Source: Candidatus Altarchaeales archaeon (GTDB taxonomy: Archaea; Altiarchaeota; Altiarchaeia; IMC4; QMZM01). From it: a DNA stretch of 9,385 nucleotides. The stretch covers positions 1-9,385 of the forward strand of contig QMZM01000038.1 of assembly GCA_003663175.1 (NCBI GenBank). The letters run 5' to 3'. The notes below the pieces were generated by a model. That model worked only from the letters and a program-made list of their open reading frames with translations. It ran no database searches and was not told the DNA's origin. Shown here piece by piece: positions 1-4,653 of the stretch; the first letter of the stretch is position 1, and the number at the start of each line of letters is the position of its first letter. Made by a program: the position numbers and the translations under genes.

Positions 1-11
1 AGGCGATGACA

Positions 12-116
12 TCTAAGGCAATGGCGTTGGGAACTTATCTTTATCAGTTCTATGCTGCGTCCCTTAGGAGGACTAATGGCACTGAGAGGTTCATTTGGTT
101 AGTGTCACTGACGCCC
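12..116. repeat. Diverged direct repeat, copy A
   Basis: This copy aligns without gaps to 168-272 at an offset of 156 bp, with about 83 of 105 positions identical by hand count. The longest invariant block surrounds an AGGAGG followed by ACTAATGGCA. Most differences are transitions. In plus-strand RNA, GGCGU near 23-27 can pair with ACGCC at 111-115, closing the unit. No protein-coding gene is supported here: the plus-strand frame that crosses it also crosses the spacer and is not conserved into copy B. It is richer in GC than the AT-rich flanking intergenic DNA. Function is unknown; it could be a non-coding RNA unit or a decayed repeat. Confidence 0.7.
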
Positions 117-120
117 TTAT

Positions 121-143
121 GTGCGATTTCAACGAAATCGCAC
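121..143. repeat. Perfect hairpin between the two repeat copies
   Basis: Arms GTGCGATTTC (121-130) and GAAATCGCAC (134-143) are exact reverse complements separated by the 3-base loop AAC. It lies in the spacer between repeat copies A and B. It is not followed by a T-run on either strand, so a simple oligo-T terminator role is not supported. Its 10-3-10 geometry matches the two dyads at 3767-3789 and 3796-3818. Confidence 0.75.
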
Positions 144-167
144 CTTTGGTCAACCTTTCTTAAGGGT

Positions 168-272
168 TCTAAAGCAATGGCGTTGCGAACTTATCATTGT
201 TAGTTATCGTTGGCGCCCTTTAGGAGGACTAATGGCATCGGGATGTTCTTTTGGTTAGTGACACCGACGCTT
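168..272. repeat. Diverged direct repeat, copy B
   Basis: This is the second copy of the 12-116 unit. After about 272 the alignment needs a small insertion of about 4 bases before both copies resume with GTGC. The closing stem of copy A is kept here (GGCGU 179-183 with ACGCU 267-271): one G-C pair has become G-U, and the wobble pair 29/109 of copy A has become G-C (185/265). The plus strand therefore keeps its pairing. An adjacent pair (30/108) is lost. The sequence from 273 to 301, up to the stop of the Trm112-like gene, shows nothing further. Confidence 0.7.
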
Positions 273-301
273 TAATTTATGTGCCATCGAAGACGGGCAA
301 A

Positions 302-457
302 TCATAATTTTTCCGCCCTATCGACCAGCATTATTGGAATATCATCCTCAATTCTATATCTCAATCTACATTTTCGACATATAAATGAATTCTCTCTATA
401 TTCGAGGTCACCCTTACACCTTGGACACGCCAATATCTCGAGTAATTTCTGATCCAT
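302..457 (-). CDS. Trm112-like small zinc protein (YcaR/UPF0434 family)
   Basis: This is a 51-residue protein. It begins MDQKLLEILACPRCKG, has cysteines at 11, 14, 27 and 30 arranged as two CxxC knuckles, and ends with an IEDDIPIMLVDRAEKL segment. The opening LLEILACPxCKGxL and the closing DxIPxMLxxxA are the family signature. Known members (eukaryotic and archaeal Trm112) are zinc-binding partners that stabilise and activate several SAM-dependent methyltransferases acting on tRNA, rRNA and release factor; bacterial YcaR is less understood. The ATG at 455-457 sits directly after an AGGAGA sequence, unusually close for a Shine-Dalgarno. It lies 48 bp after the cbf5 stop on the same strand, so it is probably co-transcribed with cbf5. 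The family call is firm; the partner methyltransferase is not known. Confidence 0.85.
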   Translation of the reverse strand: MDQKLLEILACPRCKGDLEYRENSFICRKCRLRYRIEDDIPIMLVDRAEKL

Positions 458-505
458 TCTCCTATTATAATAAATGAATTTTGATAAAATATTTCAGAGA
501 TTATT

Positions 506-1480
506 TTATGACTTGGAGCATCCCCACCTCCTGGGATAAACATCTGGTTTCATTATTACCCTCTCTAAATCAATAACCTTGCCCTTGTCCATTTCCTCAA
601 TTTCCTTAGATGTTCTCAAACTCGTTCCAATTGCAACCAATTCATTCTTTAATGACATAATTGCAACCAATTCATTAATGTTTATATTATCGCTAAATTT
701 ACATATTCCCGGGGCATTTAAATCTGCCCCATGGCATATTGCTGAAACTGCGGTGTCCTTTATCCATATCTTCTTCAAGTGCTTCACTCCGAATTCTATC
801 GGCAAAATACATTCCCTGAGGTATTTTTCATCATCATCCTCAATATAGAATTCGTAGGCATCCTTTATATCGTGAAGTGTCTTTGAATCCTTCTCGTCAA
901 ATGGTCCCGCCCTGGTTCTCCTGAGTTCAACCATATGTGCACCGACCCCCAATATTAATCCAATATCGTGACACAATTTTCTCACATATGTTCCAGATTC
1001 GCAATTTACCAAAAAGAGAACATCCCTGTCTTCCTTCTCCATAAAATTTATATAATTTATCCTCTTTATCCTTAACCTGCGTTTTACCGATGACCTTAGA
1101 GGTGGTCTCTGGAATATCTCTCCACGGAAATAATCAAATATATCGATTAATTTATCCTCTGGAACATCCTTATGTAGATTCATAATTGCTACATATTCCT
1201 TTTCAAATGGGAAGAAAACCCGAAGTATTTTTGTTGCTTCCTCAAGTGCCACGGGCAAGACACCCGTAGTTTTTGGGTCAAGTGTTCCAGAATGCCCCGC
1301 CTTCTTTATCCCTAAAATTTCCTTAATCCAGGAAACAACCTGATGTGATGTTGGACCAGATGGCTTGTCGAGATTTATTATACCCTTCCTTATATGCTCG
1401 TGAATGGGTCTCTTTTCTGGATAACAACCATATCTTGGGTCCGGTTCATCATCGGATTTAACAATGATGTTATTTTCCAT
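506..1480 (-). CDS. cbf5: Cbf5/TruB-family tRNA/rRNA pseudouridine synthase
   Basis: Converts uridine to pseudouridine. Archaeal Cbf5 is the catalytic subunit of H/ACA ribonucleoproteins (with Nop10, Gar1 and L7Ae) and can also modify tRNA position 55. The 324 residues are normal length. The N-terminal extension DPRYGCYPEKRPI is typical of archaeal Cbf5 and supports the ATG at 1478-1480. The catalytic block GHSGTLDPKTTGVLPV (residues 62-77) holds the nucleophile Asp68. RPPLRSSVKRR and CESGTYVRKLCHDIG (about 165-180) are the other family motifs. Residues from about 235 to 315 form the PUA RNA-binding domain, ending in the usual MKPDVYPRRWG. The start overlaps the end of rpl14e by 11 bp, implying coupled translation. 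An 18-nt direct repeat lies inside the PUA coding part. Confidence 0.96.
   Translation of the reverse strand: MENNIIVKSDDEPDPRYGCYPEKRPIHEHIRKGIINLDKPSGPTSHQVVSWIKEILGIKKAGHSGTLDPKTTGVLPVALEEATKILRVFFPFEKEYVAIMNLHKDVPEDKLIDIFDYFRGEIFQRPPLRSSVKRRLRIKRINYINFMEKEDRDVLFLVNCESGTYVRKLCHDIGLILGVGAHMVELRRTRAGPFDEKDSKTLHDIKDAYEFYIEDDDEKYLRECILPIEFGVKHLKKIWIKDTAVSAICHGADLNAPGICKFSDNININELVAIMSLKNELVAIGTSLRTSKEIEEMDKGKVIDLERVIMKPDVYPRRWGCSKS
629..676. repeat. 18-nt direct repeat, period 30, inside cbf5
   Basis: AATTGCAACCAATTCATT occurs exactly at 629-646 and again at 659-676. On the minus strand it encodes NELVAI twice, in the PUA domain (NINELVAIMSLKNELVAIG). The period of 10 codons keeps frame. The protein pattern is compatible with ordinary PUA beta strands, but the exact codon identity suggests a recent local duplication or conversion. 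Confidence 0.8.
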
Positions 1481-1715
1481 AATTTTCCAGAAATTCCTTC
1501 CTGAATAAATTCTTAATCTTTTCTGACGAATATGTTTTCTTTATCTTTATCACATCTGGCAATGGCTCGAGATGAAGAATATTGACCTTTTTTCTCTTAA
1601 TTTTATCGCCATCGACAACAACAAAATTCTTATCCAGCCTTTCTACAATAACGCAGTATTCTCCGGCATACTTCCCCCTCACCAACCTGCAGACCCTTCC
1701 AACCTTCATTATCAT
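1470..1715 (-). CDS. rpl14e: Archaeal/eukaryotic-type large-subunit ribosomal protein L14e
   Basis: This is a protein of the 50S subunit found in archaea and eukaryotes and absent from bacteria. The 81-residue product starts MIMKVGRVCRLVRG and contains AGEYCVIVERLDKNFVVVDG and KRKKVNILHLEPLPD, the KOW/SH3-like core of L14e. A longer frame runs back to 1775, but those residues are translated tRNA sequence and are rejected. The ATG at 1713-1715 is chosen; the ATG two codons later (1707-1709) is equally possible and would start closer to the VGRV core. No Shine-Dalgarno is visible upstream, where the sequence is A/T-rich. The tRNA-Lys 3' end is 29 bp upstream on the same strand, and cbf5 overlaps the gene's end, so this looks like a tRNA-rpl14e-cbf5 unit. 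Confidence 0.93.
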   Translation of the reverse strand: MIMKVGRVCRLVRGKYAGEYCVIVERLDKNFVVVDGDKIKRKKVNILHLEPLPDVIKIKKTYSSEKIKNLFRKEFLENYGK

Positions 1716-1744
1716 TTTTAAATTTTTACTTATTTTACCGAATG

Positions 1745-1818
1745 TGGGCCCGACGGGATTTGAACCCGCGACCACCCGGTTAAAAGCCGGGTGCTCTACC
1801 AGACTGAGCTACGGGCCC
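1745..1818 (-). tRNA. tRNA-Lys (anticodon UUU)
   Basis: The reverse complement folds as a complete 74-nt cloverleaf. The 7-bp acceptor stem is GGGCCCG/CGGGCCC, the D arm GCTC/GAGC, the anticodon stem CCCGG/CCGGG with loop CTTTTAA, and the T arm GCGGG-TTCAAAT-CCCGT. The discriminator is A at 1745. The anticodon TTT is at 1782-1784, which reads lysine codons. CCA is not encoded (the sequence continues CA), so it would be added after processing. No intron is seen. The high GC of the stems against AT-rich flanks fits a thermophile, though this is only suggestive. Confidence 0.98.
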
Positions 1819-1843
1819 GAATAAATAAATAATGGTTTTGAAT

Positions 1844-1857
1844 TTAATATTTAAAAA
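1844..1857 (-). promoter_or_regulatory. TATA-like box for the tRNA-Lys (rpl14e-cbf5) unit
   Basis: An A/T block reading TTTTTAAATATTAAA on the minus strand is centred about 30 bp upstream of the tRNA 5' end, the spacing expected for an archaeal TATA box. It is nearly symmetric, so it could also be read in the other direction. No closer or better box exists between the tRNA and rpl14e. Confidence 0.5.
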
Positions 1858-1859
1858 TT

Positions 1860-1869
1860 CCGTATACGG
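1860..1869. promoter_or_regulatory. 10-bp palindrome CCGTATACGG between divergent promoters
   Basis: This perfect palindrome lies between the tRNA-side TATA block (1844-1857) and the uppP TATA box (1872-1880). Its position just upstream of TATA fits an operator or BRE-proximal site, but a 10-bp palindrome can arise by chance in an intergenic region of this size at a rate of several percent. Confidence 0.3.
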
Positions 1870-1871
1870 TG

Positions 1872-1880
1872 TTATAAATA
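1872..1880 (+). promoter_or_regulatory. TATA box for uppP; likely leaderless start
   Basis: TTATAAATA ends 20 bp before the ATG at 1901, placing the predicted transcription start at or within a few bases of that ATG. No Shine-Dalgarno precedes the ATG (AAATATAAGG directly abuts it). Together these favour a leaderless transcript and support 1901 over the in-frame ATG at 1832, which would lie upstream of this TATA box. Confidence 0.55.
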
Positions 1881-1900
1881 TTGAATCTGTAAATATAAGG

Positions 1901-2701
1901 ATGCGTGTAATTGACTATGTATTGCTCGGCATTATCCAGGGAATTACAGAATGGCTACCGATAAGTAGTTCTGGGCAGAGTATGATCGTTATGTTAAGGT
2001 TTTTTAATTTAAAACCAGAAGCGGCGCTTTCCATCGCATTCCTTATGCACACTGGAACATTATTCGCGGTAATCCTGAGATTTAGAAAAGACATCTACAA
2101 TATTCTAAAATTTGTTATCAAATTTAAAGAGGACAATCTGACATTATTCCTGTTTGTATCAACTCTCTCATCGGGTGTTGTTGGTATTTTTGTATATATG
2201 CTGCTAAGGGGGGTATTCCTAATAAAATATGGCGATTTCATCACTCTCTTAATAGGGTTCTGTCTACTCCTAACTGGAATTCTCCTCTATTCATCTAAGA
2301 CAAAATTTGGTAAGAAGGGCATCTTGGATATGAAAATACATGAGATGATAATCGCCGGAATTGCGCAGGGATTTTCCGTTCTTCCAGGGATTTCGAGGTC
2401 TGGAACAACAATCGCAACATTGTTGTTTATCGGCATGAATCAAGAAGATGCATTGAGACTTTCATTTCTAATGTCAATACCTGCGGTTATTGGTGTTATT
2501 TCGGTTTCATTAATTACCGAGAATCTATCAACACTGAATTTCAATCCAGTTTTTTTATTAATTGGAATAACCGCCGCATTTATATCTGGATACATCACGA
2601 TCGATTTTCTATTAAGAATTTCAAAGAGAATTAGATTTGATATATTCTGTATGATATTTGGTTTACTGACCATAGTATTGGGATTATTCAATTACCTTTA
2701 A
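1901..2701 (+). CDS. uppP: UppP/BacA-type undecaprenyl (polyprenyl) diphosphate phosphatase
   Basis: Integral membrane phosphatase family that removes a phosphate from C55- or archaeal polyprenyl-diphosphate so that the lipid carrier can be reused for surface glycan synthesis. The product has 266 residues, with several hydrophobic helices and both signature motifs: QGITEWLPISSSGQ (13-26) and PGISRSGTT (162-170, with Arg166). In the E. coli enzyme the first motif is EGLTEFLPVSSTGH. Here the first Glu is Gln13, allowed by the (E/Q)xxxE form of the motif, and the conserved His is Gln26. I believe the GQ form recurs in archaeal homologues but cannot verify it. An upstream ATG at 1832 would add 23 hydrophilic residues outside the family core and is not preferred. 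The 3' end overlaps the convergent gene by 18 bp. Confidence 0.92.
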   Translation: MRVIDYVLLGIIQGITEWLPISSSGQSMIVMLRFFNLKPEAALSIAFLMHTGTLFAVILRFRKDIYNILKFVIKFKEDNLTLFLFVSTLSSGVVGIFVYMLLRGVFLIKYGDFITLLIGFCLLLTGILLYSSKTKFGKKGILDMKIHEMIIAGIAQGFSVLPGISRSGTTIATLLFIGMNQEDALRLSFLMSIPAVIGVISVSLITENLSTLNFNPVFLLIGITAAFISGYITIDFLLRISKRIRFDIFCMIFGLLTIVLGLFNYL

Positions 2702-3370
2702 TACCCTCGATTTTGGTTCATAGAGATATCCCATTTCCATTAATTCAAAGATTCTTTCCTCTAAGACTTCTCTATCGAAATTTCCAAAGAACTTAAATAT
2801 GTCATCGATAGGAACACCATCTCCCTCATCATTGTTCCTTATGAATTCAATAATTGCGGAATTCGACAGTGAAAATTCATCCTCCTCAATTATCCTATCC
2901 TTAATTCCATCTGAAATTTCTTTCCCACGAATCTCCGGAAGTTTATCATCATATTTCTTCCTCAGATACTCCTGTGCCGATTTGCGCATATCATGGAATT
3001 TATCATATGTCCCCTTATCAACAACTATAACACCATTATCCTGATTCACATTTATATACAATTTGTCCGTCTCGTATGGATTCCCATACATCAATAAGTA
3101 GATATCTCCGTCACTTTCTCTGAATTTTTTAACTATGGCTTCGGCATCCCTTCGAACATTCTCATTGAATGTTCCAACGATAACAGATAACGAATCCCCA
3201 TCATTTATCCTCAATCTCGGACCATATCTCGTATTCCCGACCTCTTCCAATCTACCACAGAATGCCAGCGTATCTGCTGTTCCAAATCTCGTCTCAAGGA
3301 GGTTCTTATTATTAATTCTCACATATCTCGAATTCCTCAAATCTCGCGTTGATAAAAATAATACATCCAT
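2684..3370 (-). CDS. RPA-associated protein, COG3390-like (OB fold plus winged helix)
   Basis: A 228-residue protein. Residues about 25-120 read as an OB-fold domain (DTLAFCGRLEEVG..., RLRINDGDSLSVIVGTFNE), the pattern of RPA-type single-stranded DNA-binding proteins. A charged helical linker follows (about 125-165), and residues about 168-228 (SNSAIIEFIRNNDEGDGVPIDDI..., LEERIFELMEMGYLYEP) read as a winged helix-turn-helix. This architecture, and its position 19 bp downstream of a zinc-finger RPA-like gene, match the archaeal RPA/COG3390 operons described in haloarchaea, where the partner proteins function together in DNA repair. The call is by motif and context, not database search. The ATG at 3368-3370 has only a weak AGAG upstream. 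The 3' end runs 18 bp into uppP. Confidence 0.75.
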   Translation of the reverse strand: MDVLFLSTRDLRNSRYVRINNKNLLETRFGTADTLAFCGRLEEVGNTRYGPRLRINDGDSLSVIVGTFNENVRRDAEAIVKKFRESDGDIYLLMYGNPYETDKLYINVNQDNGVIVVDKGTYDKFHDMRKSAQEYLRKKYDDKLPEIRGKEISDGIKDRIIEEDEFSLSNSAIIEFIRNNDEGDGVPIDDIFKFFGNFDREVLEERIFELMEMGYLYEPKSRVLKVIE

Positions 3371-3389
3371 CTCTATAATTTATTCGGAA

Positions 3390-3755
3390 TTATAATTTAT
3401 CCAAGACATCGGTTATGTATAATTTTTTATTCCTTATATAACACATTATCCTGTAGGGCTTTTTCATGATTTCCTTCTTATCTAAATTTATTGCATTATC
3501 CTTATTAACCCCAGATAACTTCTCGGCAATTCTCTCATTCAATGTTATGAATGGATATGTCCTTGTGCCATCTGAGAACAACCCACTTATCCTAAATATT
3601 GGCTCTGGAAAATTCCCGCACTCGCACATCCTATCTGAAAATTTTCTACACCTCTTACAATAATATGAGACCATATTATAGACTTGAACTATGAACCCAT
3701 TTGCGATGAATCTTTCGTTCTCTGTTGCTTGGTCCAAAAATTTCTCTATCGGCAT
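3390..3755 (-). CDS. Short RPA-like single-stranded DNA-binding protein with a zinc finger
   Basis: A 121-residue protein resembling the zinc-containing OB domain at the C-terminus of archaeal and eukaryotic RPA large subunits. Cys33, Cys36, Cys44 and Cys46 (CKRC-x7-CEC) form a likely zinc site inserted in the OB fold. They are followed by the expected IFRISGLFSDGTRTYPFITLNERIAEKL block (positions about 53-80), where RPA proteins place the 'DGTG...aE.ll' strand-helix. Full RPA proteins are much longer and carry several OB folds, so this is either a single-domain RPA or a dedicated partner of the downstream COG3390-like protein. The start is well supported by GGTGAT ending 3 bp before the ATG. 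A strong dyad precedes it. Confidence 0.72.
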   Translation of the reverse strand: MPIEKFLDQATENERFIANGFIVQVYNMVSYYCKRCRKFSDRMCECGNFPEPIFRISGLFSDGTRTYPFITLNERIAEKLSGVNKDNAINLDKKEIMKKPYRIMCYIRNKKLYITDVLDKL

Positions 3756-3758
3756 TTT

Positions 3759-3764
3759 ATCACC
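3759..3764 (-). promoter_or_regulatory. GGTGAT Shine-Dalgarno of the RPA-like gene
   Basis: On the minus strand GGTGAT is followed by AAA and then ATG (3755-3753), the classic archaeal Shine-Dalgarno form. Its first two G residues belong to the outer CGG arm of the 3763-3792 dyad, so an mRNA hairpin there would partly cover the ribosome-binding site. Confidence 0.75.
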
Positions 3765-3792
3765 GTAAGATAAAGTATAACTTTATCTTCGG
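3763..3792. promoter_or_regulatory. Long perfect dyad upstream of the RPA-like gene
   Basis: AAGATAAAGT (3767-3776) and ACTTTATCTT (3780-3789) are exact reverse complements around a 3-base centre, ATA. The flanking CCG (3763-3765) and CGG (3790-3792) extend the pairing to 13 bp with one bulged T at 3766. It lies 8-37 bp upstream of the RPA-like start codon. It could be a DNA operator for a dimeric repressor or an mRNA hairpin limiting ribosome access. The sequence alone does not decide. Confidence 0.7.
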
Positions 3793-3795
3793 CAT

Positions 3796-3818
3796 AAAAA
3801 TTCACTTCGTGAATTTTT
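3796..3818. promoter_or_regulatory. Second perfect dyad in the RPA/pcm divergent region
   Basis: AAAAATTCAC (3796-3805) and GTGAATTTTT (3809-3818) are exact reverse complements with the loop TTC. If the minus-strand TATA box is the TTATAA at 3833-3838, transcription of the RPA-like unit would begin near the outer end of this dyad, so it could overlap the start site. It could alternatively end with a T-run as a terminator, but no gene on the plus strand stops just before it. Confidence 0.65.
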
Positions 3819-3822
3819 CTTG

Positions 3823-3872
3823 ATTTTATATTTTATAACAGATGTTTATAATGTTATAATTTTGTTATAAAT
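3823..3872. promoter_or_regulatory. Cluster of TATA boxes for the divergent RPA-like and pcm promoters
   Basis: TTATAA, itself palindromic, occurs at 3833-3838, 3846-3851, 3854-3859 and 3865-3870, with a further TTTATA at 3825-3830. The rightmost (TTATAAAT, 3865-3872) is about 28 bp before 3895-3900, a good position for the pcm start site. The leftmost fits the minus-strand RPA-like unit. The middle ones may be alternative boxes or simply part of an easily melted A/T stretch. Confidence 0.5.
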
Positions 3873-3904
3873 TTTATTATTAATACCCAAACCTTAAATT
3901 CTGT

Positions 3905-3908
3905 GGAG
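3905..3908 (+). promoter_or_regulatory. GGAG Shine-Dalgarno supporting the GTG start of pcm
   Basis: GGAG is separated by 7 bases from the GTG at 3916-3918, normal spacing. The alternative in-frame ATG at 3940 is preceded by GGAG only 2 bases away, which is too close. The GTG start is therefore preferred, though the first nine residues carry no recognisable motif. Confidence 0.55.
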
Positions 3909-3915
3909 TAAGGGT

Positions 3916-4596
3916 GTGAAGCAAGAGAATGGTAGGAGAATGGAAAATACGGGTGATGAATACTCAGAAAGAAGAAGGATTATGGTAGAGAGGTTGATAA
4001 GGAATGGCTATTTGTCAAAACCAGAGGTTATAGATGCCATGCTAAAGGTTCCAAGACATCTGTTTGTTCCTGAGTCGCAGAGATGTTGCGCGTATCAAGA
4101 CAGACCACTACCAATAGGCTACGGTCAGACCATCTCAGCACCGCATATGGTCGCGATGATGACGGAGCATCTTGATGTAAAGGAACATCACAAGATTCTG
4201 GAGATAGGTTCTGGCTCTGGCTATCAGGCAGCAGTTCTTGCGGAGATTGTAAGGGATGGAAAGATCTACACGGTTGAGAGGATTCCAGAATTGGTTGAAT
4301 TTGCTAGGAGGAATCTGGAGAGATGTCAATACAGAAATGTTCTCGTCATTCTCGGCGAAGGCACAAAGGGATATGCGAGGGAATCTCCATACGATAGAAT
4401 AATTGTAACTGCCGCAGCGCCACATCTACCAAAGGCGTTAATTGAACAGTTAAAGGATGATGGAAGAATGCTAATTCCGGTTGGAGGGAGGGGTTATCAG
4501 AATCTAATGTTGATCGAGAAGAAAAATGGAAGGATTTCTGAAAGAAATTTGGGCGGTTGCGTTTTTGTTCCATTGATAGGAGAGAATGGCTGGTAA
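3916..4596 (+). CDS. pcm: Protein-L-isoaspartate O-methyltransferase
   Basis: Repairs aged proteins by methylating L-isoaspartyl residues with SAM, a cytoplasmic maintenance function. The 226 residues fit the family (about 210-230). The PCMT motifs are in order: VPRHLFVPE (45-53), LPIGYGQTISAPHMVAMM (65-82, unique to PCMT), SAM motif I ILEIGSGSGYQAAVLAE (94-110), the acidic strand end VERIPEL (120-126), and YDRIIVTAAAP (159-169), followed by LKDDGRMLIPVG. All expected residues appear intact. The start is GTG, chosen from its ribosome-binding site. It is transcribed divergently from the RPA-like unit and is convergent with the giant gene, with only 57 bp between their stop codons. Confidence 0.95.
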   Translation: MKQENGRRMENTGDEYSERRRIMVERLIRNGYLSKPEVIDAMLKVPRHLFVPESQRCCAYQDRPLPIGYGQTISAPHMVAMMTEHLDVKEHHKILEIGSGSGYQAAVLAEIVRDGKIYTVERIPELVEFARRNLERCQYRNVLVILGEGTKGYARESPYDRIIVTAAAPHLPKALIEQLKDDGRMLIPVGGRGYQNLMLIEKKNGRISERNLGGCVFVPLIGENGW

Positions 4597-4653
4597 GAAT
4601 AGATTCGAACATAATCTTGTCTTTGATTTATCCTAACCTATAATAACAAATTT
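4597..4653. terminator. Convergent intergenic spacer with a possible T-rich terminator
   Basis: This is the spacer between the stops of pcm and the giant gene. On the plus strand a TTTTT run begins at its right edge (4651-4655), followed by pyrimidine-rich sequence inside the giant gene's antisense. That is a plausible but weak oligo-T signal for pcm. The minus strand shows no strong T-run and neither strand has a convincing hairpin. Confidence 0.25.

Noticed and set aside
6..203. Plus-strand open frame of 65 codons over the first repeat
   Set aside because: It crosses repeat copy A, the hairpin spacer and the start of copy B, has no ribosome-binding site, and its frame is broken in the remainder of copy B. 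It looks like a chance open frame.
1..300. CRISPR array
   Set aside because: Only two long diverged repeats with a 156-bp period are present. There are no short identical repeats with uniform spacers and no cas genes.
361..543. Minus-strand 60-codon frame overlapping the cbf5 end
   Set aside because: It lies in a different frame over the real Trm112-like gene (302-457) and the cbf5 tail, and its protein shows no family features.
1716..1775. N-terminal extension of L14e back to 1775
   Set aside because: The added residues translate tRNA-Lys sequence and its spacer. The L14e core begins at the MIMKVGRV stretch.
1745..1818. tRNA-Lys as an integration (att) site
   Set aside because: No integrase, no duplicated tRNA 3' fragment and no phage or plasmid gene is visible in the window.
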